Assembly (NCBI GenBank): GCA_030530145.1
Contig: JAUMVN010000001.1
Span: 186,001 to 250,000 of the forward strand
Length of the DNA: 64,000 nucleotides
Source: Coriobacteriia bacterium
GTDB taxonomy: Bacteria; Actinomycetota; Coriobacteriia; Coriobacteriales; Atopobiaceae
Direction of reading: 5' to 3'
Shown here one piece after another: positions 34,117 to 43,638 of the stretch (the stretch's first letter is position 1; every line of letters begins with the position of its first letter). Made by a program: the position numbers and the translations under genes. The notes beneath the pieces were generated by a model that worked only from the letters and a program-made list of their open reading frames with translations, searched no databases and was not told the origin of the DNA.

Positions 34117-36417
34117 GTGGCCAATTTGACGCAATCGATTGATGTCGCGGACGCCCTGCGCGCCTCCTTCATCGAGGTGCCGCGCGAGTTCGCCGAGGGC
34201 ACGGTCGAGGTGTTCGAGCAGGTCGTCGACCTTGGTGTGGCCGTGACCTCCTTGCGCAAGGCGACCCTCGCCGTGACGGCCCTCGGCGTGGCCGACGCGC
34301 GCATCGACGGCGAGCCCGTGGGCGACTCGTTTCTTGCCCCTGGCTTCACCTATTACCCGCACGAGCTCCACTACCAGAGCTTCGACGTGACCGAAGCCTT
34401 GGCCGCGCCGGGCACCCACACGTTGCGCGTCGCCCTGGGGCAAGGCTGGTACTGTGGGCGCTTTACCTGTGAGAACAAGACGCAGATGTACGGCGAGCGC
34501 CCGGCGGTCTCATGGGTGCTGCGTGTGGAGATAAGCGACGGTCAGACGCGCCGCCTCACTTCCGCCGACGCGGACGTCCGCGCAGTCGAGTCCCCCTGGG
34601 ATGCCGCGAGCCTCTACGACGGCGAGGTCTTCTGGGCGCCGGGCTCGACGGGCCGCGGCAACGCGCCGCAGGCCATCCAACCCGTACCGTATGCGGGCCC
34701 CCTCCCCGAGCTGTTCCGCCCCTCCCCCATCCGCACCACCCTGCACGAGGTCATAGCCCCCGTGTCAGCCACCGAACGGCCCGACGGCTCATGCATCATC
34801 GACTTCGGCCAGAACATGGCGGGCGTCGTGGTCGTCGACCCCGCGAAGATGGCGAGCGATCATCTCCACCTGCGCCACGGAGAGATCCTCACGCCAGCAG
34901 GCGATCTCTATACGGCGAACCTCCGAACGGCAAAGGCAGAGGTCGATTACCACAAGGGGACTTGCACCAAGCCTTGGCACATCACCTTCTCCTACATGGG
35001 ATTTCGTTACGTCGAGCTCAGCGGTTGCCCCTGGCAAGAAGGGCTTCTCTCTGCACGGCCCGTCCATACGGCGATGACGCGAACCGGCGAGTTCACCTGC
35101 GGCCACGCGGGGGTAACCCGCCTTTACCTTAACCAGCTCTGGGGCCAGCGCAGCAACTACGTCGAGATTCCCACCGATTGCCCCCAGCGCGACGAGCGCC
35201 AAGGTTACACCGGCGACGGGCACGTCTTCGCGCGCACGGGCGCCTACAACTACGACACCGAGGCGTTCCTGCGCAAGTTCTGCGCCGACATGCGCGCCAG
35301 CCAGCTCGACAACTCCGAGGGCTACGTGCCGGCCACCGTGCCGGCCGTCGGCCCCACGGGCATCGGCTTCGTGACCATGCAGGGCTGGGGCAACGCGTGC
35401 ACCATCGTGCCGGAGCTTCTCTACGACCAGTTCGGGTGCCTCGACGCCCTGGCCGAGCAGTACGACTGCATGCGCCGCTTCGTCGACTGCGAGCTCGCGC
35501 GCGCCGGGAAGAAGCACCTCTGGTGCGCCCCGAGCCTCGGCGACTGGCTCACCCTCGGCCGCGACATCAAGTACATGGCCATGCACAACGGGCCTGTCTC
35601 GAACGCCTTCCTCGTCAACGACCTGCGCATCCTTGTGCGCGCGGCTAGATTGCTGGGAAGAACCGACGATGCCGCCCGCTACGCCGATGAGCTAGGGCTT
35701 GTTCGCGCGGCCTACATCAAAAAGTACGTCACGCGCGGTCTTCTCGGCCGAGGCGGGCCGCGCATGGCCGACGACTACCAGGGCGCTTACATCATGGCCC
35801 TAGCGCTCGTCATCCCCCGCGAGGGCGAGCATGCCGGCCTCTGGCGCTCGCTCTTCGCCCATCTTGTGGAGAAAATCGGCGACGAGGGGATGCAGACCGG
35901 GTTCTTCTCGACGCAACACCTGCTGCCGCTGCTCGTGGACGGAGGGGAAGAGCGCCTGGCGTTCGATCTGCTGCTGCAACCCGAATGTCCCGGCTGGATG
36001 TACGAGGTGGACCGCGGCGCGACCACCATCTGGGAGCGGTGGGACGCGCTGCGCCCCGACGGCACGGTCAACGAGACGAGCACGACTCGCGGCGGCGAGA
36101 ACATGGTCTCTTTCAACCACTACGCCTTCGGGTCCGTGGGCGAGTTCCTCTATCGCTACGTGCTCGGCATCGAGCCTGCGGCGCCGGGCTTCTCGCGCGT
36201 TGTTGTGCGGCCGCACGTCGACGCGCGCATCGGACACGCCGAGGGCTCGTATGTCTCGCGGGCCGGGAAGATCGCCTCTGCGTGGCGGGTCGAGGGCGGG
36301 CACGCAACCTTCGACATCGAGGTGCCGACGGCGGCGACCGTGCTTCTTCCCGACGGATCTGTGCGCGAAATAGAAGCCGGAACGCATCACTTTACCTGCG
36401 AAATCGTAGAAAACTAA
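34117..36417 (+). CDS. Alpha-L-rhamnosidase, glycoside hydrolase family 78
   Basis: 766 residues, no signal peptide. The GH78 hallmark is intact: EIPTDCPQRDERQGYTGDG (about residues 350-368, with the catalytic acid), then ATTIWERWDALRPDG and SFNHYAFGSVGEFLY, and a C-terminal beta sandwich (GFSRVVVRPH). It removes terminal L-rhamnose from glycosides such as rutinosides or from plant polysaccharide fragments. The start is a GTG at 34117, three bases after the GH2 stop, with AAGGG upstream. Confidence 0.95.
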   Translation: MANLTQSIDVADALRASFIEVPREFAEGTVEVFEQVVDLGVAVTSLRKATLAVTALGVADARIDGEPVGDSFLAPGFTYYPHELHYQSFDVTEALAAPGTHTLRVALGQGWYCGRFTCENKTQMYGERPAVSWVLRVEISDGQTRRLTSADADVRAVESPWDAASLYDGEVFWAPGSTGRGNAPQAIQPVPYAGPLPELFRPSPIRTTLHEVIAPVSATERPDGSCIIDFGQNMAGVVVVDPAKMASDHLHLRHGEILTPAGDLYTANLRTAKAEVDYHKGTCTKPWHITFSYMGFRYVELSGCPWQEGLLSARPVHTAMTRTGEFTCGHAGVTRLYLNQLWGQRSNYVEIPTDCPQRDERQGYTGDGHVFARTGAYNYDTEAFLRKFCADMRASQLDNSEGYVPATVPAVGPTGIGFVTMQGWGNACTIVPELLYDQFGCLDALAEQYDCMRRFVDCELARAGKKHLWCAPSLGDWLTLGRDIKYMAMHNGPVSNAFLVNDLRILVRAARLLGRTDDAARYADELGLVRAAYIKKYVTRGLLGRGGPRMADDYQGAYIMALALVIPREGEHAGLWRSLFAHLVEKIGDEGMQTGFFSTQHLLPLLVDGGEERLAFDLLLQPECPGWMYEVDRGATTIWERWDALRPDGTVNETSTTRGGENMVSFNHYAFGSVGEFLYRYVLGIEPAAPGFSRVVVRPHVDARIGHAEGSYVSRAGKIASAWRVEGGHATFDIEVPTAATVLLPDGSVREIEAGTHHFTCEIVEN

Positions 36418-36435
36418 CCAAGGAAAGGCATCAAC

Positions 36436-37749
36436 ATGAACAAGTTCCCCAAAGAGTTCCTCATCGGCGCCGCGACCGCAGGCCAACAGGTCGAGGGCAA
36501 CAACGACAAGTGCGACGTCTGGGCCATGGAGCACATCGAGCACTCCACCTACAACGACTTCTCCGGCGATGCCTGCGACCACTATCATCGCTATGAGGAG
36601 GACCTGCGGCGCGCGGCGGACGCCGGCCTCAACGCCTACCGCTTCAGCATCGAATGGTCGCGCGTCGAGCCCGAGGAAGGCGTCTTCGACGAGGCCGAGA
36701 TCGACCACTACCGTCGGATGATCCGCACCTGCCGCGAGCTCGGTCTCGAGCCGATGACCACGCTCATGCACTTCACCTCCCCCGTTTGGCTCATTAAGAA
36801 AGGCGGCTGGGAGGCCGAGAGCACCGTGGCCGACTTCGCGCGCTACGCCGGGCACGTGGCAACCGAGCTGGCCGATGACCTGGGTCTCGTTTGCACCATC
36901 AACGAAGCGAACATGGGCACGCAGATCGCGCGGCTCATGAGGCGCTACGAAATGATGGCTCGCCTCGCCGCGCAGAAGGCCGCGGCCGCGAGGGCCGGGG
37001 GCGAAGGCGCCGGCAACCTCGACGGCAACGTCCAGATGGGAATCAACCTGCAGCAAATGATGGAGCAACAGAAGCTCCAGGCAGCCGAGTACGCCCAGGT
37101 CTTCGGTACGCCCGATCCGCACGTCTTCCAGTCGGCCCGCACCGCGGAAGGCGACGCCATCGTCATGCGCGCGCACCAGGCGGCCCGCGAGGCAATTCGT
37201 GCTGCGGCACCGAACGCGAAGGTCGGCCTCACGCTGTCGCTGCACGACATCCAGTGGATCCCCGGCGGCGAGGCCGTGGCCGCCGCCGAGTGGGGCGAGG
37301 AGTTCACCCACTACCTGCCCGCCCTTGCAGGCGACGACTTCCTGGGCGTGCAAAACTACGCGCGCGCCATCGCGGGCCCCGATGGCGACTTGCCCGTGCC
37401 CGAGGGCGCCGAGGTCACACAGGCCGGTTACGAGTACTACCCGCAGGCGCTCGAGCACGTGCTGCGCAAGGTGGCACAGGGTTTTGAAGGCACCCTTTAC
37501 GTCACGGAGAACGGCATCGCGACGGACGACGACGAGCGCCGCCGCGAGTTCATCTCAAGCGCCCTGGGCGGCGTGCGTCGCTGCCTCGCCGACGGCCTGC
37601 CCATCGGCGGCTACTTCTACTGGAGCCTGCTCGATAACTGGGAGTGGCAGCACGGCTACAGCAAGACCTTCGGCCTCATCGCCGTCGACCGCGAGACCCA
37701 GAAGCGCTCCGTGAAGCCGAGCCTCTTCTTCCTCGGCGGCATGCGCTAG
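36436..37749 (+). CDS. Beta-glucosidase-type glycoside hydrolase, family 1
   Basis: 437-residue cytoplasmic GH1 enzyme. Acid/base Glu157 lies in TINEAN and nucleophile Glu358 in VTENG. The N-terminal FLIGAATAGQQVEG and YRFSIEWSRVEP match the family. An Ala/Gln-rich insertion (about 175-215, NVQMGINLQQMMEQQK) lies between the two catalytic residues. It would remove glucose or 6-phospho-glucose left after rhamnose removal; a non-PTS importer favours the unphosphorylated form. AAGGAAAGG precedes the ATG. Last gene of the operon. Confidence 0.94.
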   Translation: MNKFPKEFLIGAATAGQQVEGNNDKCDVWAMEHIEHSTYNDFSGDACDHYHRYEEDLRRAADAGLNAYRFSIEWSRVEPEEGVFDEAEIDHYRRMIRTCRELGLEPMTTLMHFTSPVWLIKKGGWEAESTVADFARYAGHVATELADDLGLVCTINEANMGTQIARLMRRYEMMARLAAQKAAAARAGGEGAGNLDGNVQMGINLQQMMEQQKLQAAEYAQVFGTPDPHVFQSARTAEGDAIVMRAHQAAREAIRAAAPNAKVGLTLSLHDIQWIPGGEAVAAAEWGEEFTHYLPALAGDDFLGVQNYARAIAGPDGDLPVPEGAEVTQAGYEYYPQALEHVLRKVAQGFEGTLYVTENGIATDDDERRREFISSALGGVRRCLADGLPIGGYFYWSLLDNWEWQHGYSKTFGLIAVDRETQKRSVKPSLFFLGGMR

Positions 37750-37822
37750 CCCAAGACACCGCCGATCCCCGTTTACAAGGCAGCGAACGATTCGCTGCGG
37801 CGCCCTAAAGACACGAACTCGC

Positions 37823-37945
37823 GAGAATGTACGATTGACTGGCGACTGAGTGAGTAGCAATGGGTTTCGAGTGGCGCACAACTGCGCAAACGCACACGAA
37901 ACCGGGCCGGCTACTCAGCCGACCCGGTTTCAATCGTACATTCTC
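37823..37945. repeat. Long nested hairpin between convergent genes
   Basis: Outer arms 37823-37838 and 37930-37945 are exact 16-bp complements. Inside, GAGTAGC/GCTACTC and GGTTTCG/CGAAACC pair again, and an alternative strong stem (37898-37912 with 37917-37931, one mismatch) also forms. Total length 123 bp. It separates GH1 (+) from dapH (-) and may stop both transcripts. A single related copy lies at 27529-27562. Confidence 0.8.
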
Positions 37946-37971
37946 AGCAGTTTGAGCGACCGGCGCGCCGC

Positions 37972-38676
37972 TTACAGGCTGCGGAGCGCGTCCACAAGGG
38001 CGACCTTGCCCTCGGCGACCTCGGCGGCCTGCTTGATCACGCGCGCGGGGACGCCCGCCACGACCGCGCCGGGGGCAACGTCCTCGACGCAGACGGCGCC
38101 GGCGGCCACGACGGCGCCCTTGCCCACGCGAACGCCCTCGAGCACGACGGCGTTCGCGCCGATCATGACGTCGTCCTCGATGATCACCGGCGTGGCGCTC
38201 GCCGGCTCGACGACACCCGCGAGCACGGTGCCCGCGCCGATGTGACAATGCTTGCCCACCGTCGCGCGGCCGCCCAGCACGGCGCCCATGTCGATCATGG
38301 TGCCCTCGCCGATGACGGAGCCGATGTTGATGACGGCGCCCATCATGATGACGGCGTTGTCGCCGATCTCCACCTTCTCGCGGATGATGGCGCCCGGCTC
38401 GATGCGAGCCTTGATGTTCAGCTTGTTGAGCATCGGCACGCCGGTGTTGCGGCCGTCGTTCTCGATGACGAGGTCCTCGACGGCGTCGCCGGCGGCCTCG
38501 AGCACGGGGCCGAGCTCGGCGTAGTCGGCAAAGACGACCTTGTCCGCGCCCTCGCCGAAGACGTGGTCAGCGCAGGAGAGGTCGAGCTCGGCGCCCTCCT
38601 TCACGCGGATGTAGGCCTTGACCGGGGTCTTCTTGGGGGCGATGGCGATGTAGTTGATGATCTCCTGGGCGTCCAT
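37972..38676 (-). CDS. dapH: Tetrahydrodipicolinate N-acetyltransferase DapH
   Basis: Acetylates tetrahydrodipicolinate in the acetyl branch of lysine/diaminopimelate synthesis. 234 residues: an N-terminal domain ([20 protein letters not shown]), then a left-handed beta-helix of hexapeptide repeats ([58 protein letters not shown]). No succinyl-type DapD N-terminus, so acetyl is expected. Last gene of lysA-dapA-dapB-dapH. Confidence 0.95.
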   Translation of the reverse strand: MDAQEIINYIAIAPKKTPVKAYIRVKEGAELDLSCADHVFGEGADKVVFADYAELGPVLEAAGDAVEDLVIENDGRNTGVPMLNKLNIKARIEPGAIIREKVEIGDNAVIMMGAVINIGSVIGEGTMIDMGAVLGGRATVGKHCHIGAGTVLAGVVEPASATPVIIEDDVMIGANAVVLEGVRVGKGAVVAAGAVCVEDVAPGAVVAGVPARVIKQAAEVAEGKVALVDALRSL

Positions 38677-38751
38677 GCGAAGGTGTTCTCCTATCGTTCG
38701 TTGGCAAGAAGGGCGGCCGCGCGGCCGCCCCGGGGCGGATGTTCCGCTCGG

Positions 38752-39498
38752 TTACTCGAACATGAGCTGCTCGAAGGTGTAGAAGCCGTTCTCCGTGCGC
38801 GCGAGCAGGCGCTTGGCCGCGGCCACGGCGCCGTTGACGAAGATCTGGCGGCTCGTCGCGCGGTGCGTGAGGCAGACCTCCTCGTCGGTCCCGAAGAAGT
38901 GCACCTCGTGGGTGCCCGCCTCGGTGCCGCCGCGCAGCGAGTGCATACCGATCTCGTTGGCCGGGCGCGCGCCGACCATGCCTTCTCGCCCGTGGGCGAC
39001 CGTGCGCTCGTGAGCGGGGTCGACGGCGTCCAGGAGCAGCAGTGCCGTCCCGGAGGGGGCGTCGGCCTTCTGGTTGTGATGGGTCTCGACGATCTCGCAG
39101 TCCCACTCGCCGAGGGCGAGAGCCGCCTGGGCCGCCGCGCGCTTGAGCGCGGCCACGCCGAGCGAGTAGTTGGCGGAGTAGATCACGCGGGTCTTCTCGC
39201 CGAGGGCGTGCAGGCGGGCGAGCTCGTCGTCCGAGAAGCCCGTGGTGCCCGAGACCAGCGCGGCGCCCGTGCGCTCGACGTAGGCCAGCACGTGGGGCAG
39301 GCCCGCCTTGTTGGAGAAGTCGATGACGAGGTCGACCACCGGCGCGCGGCCGTCGAGCTCGTCGGCGTTGCTCACGTCGTAGATTCCCTCCACGGCGAAC
39401 CCGCCGTCGGCGTCGAGCTTCTGGGCGATGAGCTGGCCCATGCGGCCGCCGCCCACCAGGATGACGCTCGTGAGCTGCACGTCGTTCTCGTTAGTCAA
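38752..39498 (-). CDS. dapB: 4-hydroxy-tetrahydrodipicolinate reductase DapB
   Basis: NAD(P)H reductase for the second dedicated step to diaminopimelate and lysine. N-terminal Rossmann motif VGGGRMGQLIA, VIDFSNKAG, VSGTTGFSD, and the substrate site ETHHNQKADAPSGTA (His pair and Lys). 248 residues. The start overlaps the end of dapA by 8 bp. Confidence 0.96.
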   Translation of the reverse strand: MTNENDVQLTSVILVGGGRMGQLIAQKLDADGGFAVEGIYDVSNADELDGRAPVVDLVIDFSNKAGLPHVLAYVERTGAALVSGTTGFSDDELARLHALGEKTRVIYSANYSLGVAALKRAAAQAALALGEWDCEIVETHHNQKADAPSGTALLLLDAVDPAHERTVAHGREGMVGARPANEIGMHSLRGGTEAGTHEVHFFGTDEEVCLTHRATSRQIFVNGAVAAAKRLLARTENGFYTFEQLMFE

Positions 39499-40381
39499 TC
39501 AGACCAGCCCCTTCCATGGCGCGGTACAGGCGCTCGCGGTCGCCGTCGGCCATCGGCCACAGCGGCTTGCGGTAATACTCGTCGATAAGCCCCATCTTCG
39601 CCAGCGCGGCCTTGACGGGGATCGGGTTGACCTCGCAGAAGAGCGCGTGGATAAGCTCGAGGTTCTCGATCTGCGCCTTGCGCGCGGCCTCGACGTTGCC
39701 GGCGAGGTAGTCGGCGCACAGGTCATGGACGGTCTTCGGCGCGACGTCGGCCCAGACCGAGATGACGCCCGAGGCGCCCAGGCTCATGAGCGGCACGATC
39801 ATGTCGTCGTTGCCCGACATCATGCGGAAGTCGTCGGAGAGGCAGTGCGCGATGTCCGCGGCGTAGGAGATGTCGCCGGACGCTTCCTTGATGCCCCAGC
39901 AGTTGGGGTGGACGGAGAGGCGCTCGACGTTGTTGACGGAGATCTTGCAGCCCGTGCGGCCGGGAATGTTGTAGAGGATGCACGGCACGTTGACGGCGTC
40001 CATGACGTCGGCGAGGTGGTGGTACATGCCCTCCTCGTTCGACTTGTTGTAGTACGGGCTGATGATGAGCAGGCCGTCCACGCCGAGCTTCTGGAGCTCG
40101 AGCGACTTGCGCAGCGACTCGCCGGTGCAGTTGGAGCCGGAGCCGCCGATGACGGGGACGCGGCCGGCCGCGCGCTGCACGACGCACTCGGCCACGGCCA
40201 GGTCCTCGGAGTCCGTCATGGTGGCGGACTCGCCGGTGGTGCCGAGCACCAGGATGCCGTCGGTGCCGTTGGCCAGGTGGAAGTCCACGAGGCCCTCGAG
40301 CTTCTCGAAGTCGACCGAGCCGTCGCGCTTGAACGGCGTGATGAGCGCGACGACCGAGCCTGTGAGGTTGCTCATGTCCAT
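39491..40381 (-). CDS. dapA: 4-hydroxy-tetrahydrodipicolinate synthase DapA
   Basis: Condenses pyruvate with aspartate semialdehyde. The Schiff-base Lys lies in CWGIKEASGD, and the LGTTGESATM, SPYYNK and YNIPGRTG motifs are intact. 296 residues from the ATG at 40381, which follows AAAGGAA; an in-frame start 24 nt upstream has no site. Confidence 0.97.
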   Translation of the reverse strand: MDMSNLTGSVVALITPFKRDGSVDFEKLEGLVDFHLANGTDGILVLGTTGESATMTDSEDLAVAECVVQRAAGRVPVIGGSGSNCTGESLRKSLELQKLGVDGLLIISPYYNKSNEEGMYHHLADVMDAVNVPCILYNIPGRTGCKISVNNVERLSVHPNCWGIKEASGDISYAADIAHCLSDDFRMMSGNDDMIVPLMSLGASGVISVWADVAPKTVHDLCADYLAGNVEAARKAQIENLELIHALFCEVNPIPVKAALAKMGLIDEYYRKPLWPMADGDRERLYRAMEGAGLID

Positions 40382-40435
40382 AGAGGGTTTCCTTTCATCA
40401 AACATCTAATGACGCGGCGGGGTTGCCCGGTCGCG

Positions 40436-41713
40436 TCACTTCTTTGCAAGGCAAGAGAAGCGCGGGTCGTCGTCGAAGGTGGCGAAGTAGTCCGCCTGCG
40501 TCTCGGCGCGGCGGATGCGCTGGACCGAGCCGTCCTCGCGCAGCAGCAGCTCCGCCGAGCGGAGCGACCCGTTGTAGTTGTAGCCCATCGAGAACCCGTG
40601 GGCGCCCGCGTCGTGAATAAACAGCAGGTCGCCGATGCCGGTCTCGGGCAGCATCCGGTCGTGGGCGAACTGGTCGTTGTTCTCGCAGAGGCGCCCGACG
40701 ACGTTGTACTCGCGGCGCGCCGGCTCGTCTTCCTTGCCCATGACCGTGATGTGGTGGTAGGCGTCGTAGATGGCCGGGCGCATGAGATTGGCCGCGCACG
40801 CGTCCACGCCGAGGTAGTCTTTGTAGGTGACCTTCTCGTGGATGACGCGCGTGACGAGGCCGCCCGCGGGGGCGAGCATCCAGCGCCCGAGCTCGGAGCA
40901 GATCCGCACGTCGTCCATACCGGCGGGAAGAAGCACCTGCTCATAGGCCTCGCGAACGCCCTCGCCGATGGCGGCGATGTCGGCCGCGGGGTCCTCGGGC
41001 GCGTAGTCGACGCCGACGCCGCCGGAGAGGTCGATCAGGCAGACGTGAACGCCGAGCTCGTCGCGGGCCCGCACCGCGAGCTCGAAGAGCTGGCGGGCCA
41101 GGCGCGGATAGTAGTCGTTCTCCTGCGTGTTGCTGGCCAGGAACGCATGGATGCCGAAGTCCTCGACGCCGAGCTCGGCCAGGCGCGCGAACGCCTCCAT
41201 GAGCTGCGGGACCGTCATGCCGAACTTGGCGTCCTGGGGGTTGCCGATGATGCCGTTGGCCGAGGAGAAGGTCCCGCCCGGGTTCACGCGGCAGCAGACC
41301 ATCTTCGGCAGCTCGCCGCCGAGCGCGCGGACGAGGCAATCGACCATGTCGAGCGAGTCCAGGTTGATGATGGCGCCGAGCTCGGCCGCCCGGCGGTAGT
41401 CCTCGTCGGGCGTGTCGTTGGAGCTGAGCATGATGTCCCGCCCCGTGACGCCACAGGCCTCGGCGAGCGTGAGCTCGGTGCCCGTGGCGCAGTCGCAGCC
41501 GCAGCCCTCCTCGGCGAGGATGCTCACGATCCAGGGGTTCGGCGTGGCCTTGACGGCGAAGTACTCCTTGAAGCCCGGGTTCCACGAGAAAGCGGCGTTG
41601 AGCGCGCGGGCACGGCGACGGATCTCGGCCTCGTCGTAGAGGTGGAAGGGCGTCGGATACTCGGCGCATATGGCCTCGAGCTGGGCCTTATTGACGAACG
41701 GGCGCTTCTCCAT
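40436..41713 (-). CDS. lysA: Diaminopimelate decarboxylase LysA
   Basis: PLP enzyme for the last step to lysine, 425 residues. PLP lysine in KEYFAVKATPNPW; phosphate-loop region IDLSGGVGVDYAPED; substrate residues ELGRWMLAPAGGLVTRV, YKDYLGVDACAANLMRPAIY and DAGAHGFSMGYNYNGSLRS. It belongs to the variant in which the usual HIGS motif reads HAFLASNT, and it retains the fold III features. Start at 41713 with AAGGAG 8 nt upstream. First gene behind a lysine riboswitch. Confidence 0.94.
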   Translation of the reverse strand: MEKRPFVNKAQLEAICAEYPTPFHLYDEAEIRRRARALNAAFSWNPGFKEYFAVKATPNPWIVSILAEEGCGCDCATGTELTLAEACGVTGRDIMLSSNDTPDEDYRRAAELGAIINLDSLDMVDCLVRALGGELPKMVCCRVNPGGTFSSANGIIGNPQDAKFGMTVPQLMEAFARLAELGVEDFGIHAFLASNTQENDYYPRLARQLFELAVRARDELGVHVCLIDLSGGVGVDYAPEDPAADIAAIGEGVREAYEQVLLPAGMDDVRICSELGRWMLAPAGGLVTRVIHEKVTYKDYLGVDACAANLMRPAIYDAYHHITVMGKEDEPARREYNVVGRLCENNDQFAHDRMLPETGIGDLLFIHDAGAHGFSMGYNYNGSLRSAELLLREDGSVQRIRRAETQADYFATFDDDPRFSCLAKK

Positions 41714-41788
41714 GCGCGCTGCTCCTTGCATATACGTGCGGGGGCGCCCTCGTGCGGGACCGGCACAGCGAGGCCGGCCGGGCCCAGG

Positions 41789-41954
41789 CGATAGCGCTCC
41801 CGCGGCCTTATTGCCGCAGACAGTCCCGCGGGTGTTCCCCGCGGGCCCACCTCCGCCCCGTGCCCGGGGCAAGAAGTTCGGCGGGCAGTCGCCTCGCCCC
41901 GGGATCGGCGCCTGCCGGCTCCCCCGAGGCTCTTCGTGCCCGCGCCCTCTATCG
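41789..41954 (-). promoter_or_regulatory. Lysine riboswitch (L box) of lysA-dapA-dapB-dapH
   Basis: On the minus strand the closing helix pairs CGATAG (41949-41954) with CTATCG (41789-41794). Between them are the L-box blocks AGAGGGCGCG, GGCGCCGATCCC, GCGAGGCGACTGCCC followed by GCCGAAC, GGGGAACACCCGCG and GGGACTGTC. The order matches the five-arm lysine aptamer. A GC-rich stretch (GGCCGGCC, CCGG) between it and lysA could form the switching hairpin that hides the ribosome site. Confidence 0.85.
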
Positions 41955-42258
41955 GTTTGCCCACGGTAACACCCCCGCGCCCGCGGCTCAACCCATAACA
42001 CGCAGACGAAACACTCTACACGGCCCGCCGACCTCGGGCACGGGCTCGGGGCGCGGCGACGCTTGCCATTGCTGCGCGGCGCGAATTCGGGGCGCCAACC
42101 AGCCGCCCGAAACGTCGCACGGGTGCAGCCGAGCCGAATTTTGGGACTTGCGGCCCACGGGGGCGCCCCGCGCGGGCCGCAGGGGTATTACGCGGCGGCA
42201 CGGCTGCGGCCAGAATCAAGGCAACAAGCAAGGCACGGCACGGCGAGAGGAGAAGGCC
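41955..42258. other. Divergent intergenic region between lysine leader and zinc-ribbon gene
   Basis: 304 bp with no convincing gene. It must hold the promoter of the lysA operon (minus) and of the zinc-ribbon gene (plus). The only AT-richer stretches are near 41990-42020 and 42125-42145; no clear -35/-10 pair is seen. Confidence 0.5.
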
Positions 42259-43572
42259 ATGGGCGTCGAGAGCGTCAACTATCAGTGCCCGGCGTGCGGC
42301 GGGCCCCTGCGCTACGACGGCGCGAAGGCGATGCTGGTCTGCGACCACTGCGACTCCGAGTTCGGGGTGGCCGAGGTCGAGGCGCACTACGCGGCCAAGC
42401 AGCAGGCGGCGGAGGGCAAGGCAGCTGCGTCCGCGGTAAACGAGGCGCAGGCCAGCGACGGTGCGGCGACCCTCGACGCCGCCTACCGCTGCTCCTCCTG
42501 CGCAGCCGAGCTCGTCTGCGACGAGACCACCGCCGTCACCGAGTGCCCCTACTGCGGCAACCCCGTCGTCGCGGCCGGTCGTCTCGCCGGCGAGTTCCGC
42601 CCCCAGCTCGTCATCCCCTTCAAGCTCGACCGCGACGCCGCCAAGGCCGCCCTGGCCGAGCACTACAAGGGCAAGGCGCTTCTTCCCAAGGGGTTCGTCG
42701 ACGGAAACCGGATCAACGAGGTCCAGGGCGTCTACGTGCCCTTCTGGCTCATGGACACGACGGCGGGGGCGAGCGCCACCTACACCGCCACGAAGACCCG
42801 GCGCCGGCGCGAGGGCGACGACGAGATCGTCGACACCGACCACTTCGACGTGGAGCGCGCGGGCACGATGAGCTTCTCGCGGATCCCCGTGGACGCCTCC
42901 ACGAAGATGCCCGACGCCCACATGGACGCCATCGAGCCCTTCGATTACGGCGCGCTCGTGCCGTTCTCGGTGGCCTACATGCCGGGGTTCGTGGCCAACC
43001 GCTACGACGAGGACGCCGCGGCGTGCCGGGCGCGCGCGGAGAAGCGCGTGGACGCGAGCGCCGGCCAGGCCCTCCGGAAGAGCGTCGAGGGCTACGACAG
43101 CGTCTCTTGCCAGCGCTGCGACGTCGAGAAGGACTGGGCGGAGCCGGTCTACGCGCTCATGCCCGTCTGGATGCTCGGCACCACCTGGGAGGGGCAGCAG
43201 TTCCTCTTTGCCATGAACGGCCAGACCGGGCGGCTCGTCGGCGACCTCCCGGTGGACAAGAGAAAGCGCGCCCTCATCGGCGCGGGCGTCTTCGCGGCGC
43301 TCTTCGCCGCGTGCCTCGCCGCGGTCAAGCTCGGCGGCTTCCTCGCCAAGAACGCGCCGGCCATCCAGTGGGGCTTCATGCTGCTCGTCCCGCTGCTGGT
43401 CGCCCTCATCGTCTGCGCGAGCCTCACCGCCCAGATGAAGAGCGCCGTCGAGGCCGCGCACGCCAGTAACTACCTCGACGCGTCCACGCTCCAGATCACA
43501 CGGCGCCGGGACGTCTTCACGCACACCACGACCGAGGTGGTCCATCACGAGAAGACGGACAAGAAATCATAG
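42259..43572 (+). CDS. Zinc-ribbon membrane protein (TFIIB-type zinc ribbon domain)
   Basis: 437 residues. Two zinc ribbons open the protein (CPACGG with CDHCDS, about 9-33; CSSCAA with CPYCGN, about 75-100). A soluble beta-rich middle follows with a third Cys pair (CQRC), then two membrane spans (about 336-360 and 373-395) and a polar tail. Similar zinc-ribbon/membrane proteins sit beside SPFH proteins in B. subtilis-type ydjGHI clusters tied to envelope stress; the SPFH gene 66 bp downstream makes the same pair here. The exact role is unknown. ATG 42259 after GAGGAGAAGG. Confidence 0.8.
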   Translation: MGVESVNYQCPACGGPLRYDGAKAMLVCDHCDSEFGVAEVEAHYAAKQQAAEGKAAASAVNEAQASDGAATLDAAYRCSSCAAELVCDETTAVTECPYCGNPVVAAGRLAGEFRPQLVIPFKLDRDAAKAALAEHYKGKALLPKGFVDGNRINEVQGVYVPFWLMDTTAGASATYTATKTRRRREGDDEIVDTDHFDVERAGTMSFSRIPVDASTKMPDAHMDAIEPFDYGALVPFSVAYMPGFVANRYDEDAAACRARAEKRVDASAGQALRKSVEGYDSVSCQRCDVEKDWAEPVYALMPVWMLGTTWEGQQFLFAMNGQTGRLVGDLPVDKRKRALIGAGVFAALFAACLAAVKLGGFLAKNAPAIQWGFMLLVPLLVALIVCASLTAQMKSAVEAAHASNYLDASTLQITRRRDVFTHTTTEVVHHEKTDKKS

Positions 43573-43638
43573 CGGCATCGCAATGCGCCGCAGGTCAAAG
43601 GGCGTATTTACCAACATCACCAACGAGAGGAGCGCATC

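Noticed and set aside
37823-37945. Retron-type structured RNA
   Set aside because: Long nested hairpins recall retron RNAs, but no reverse transcriptase is encoded nearby.
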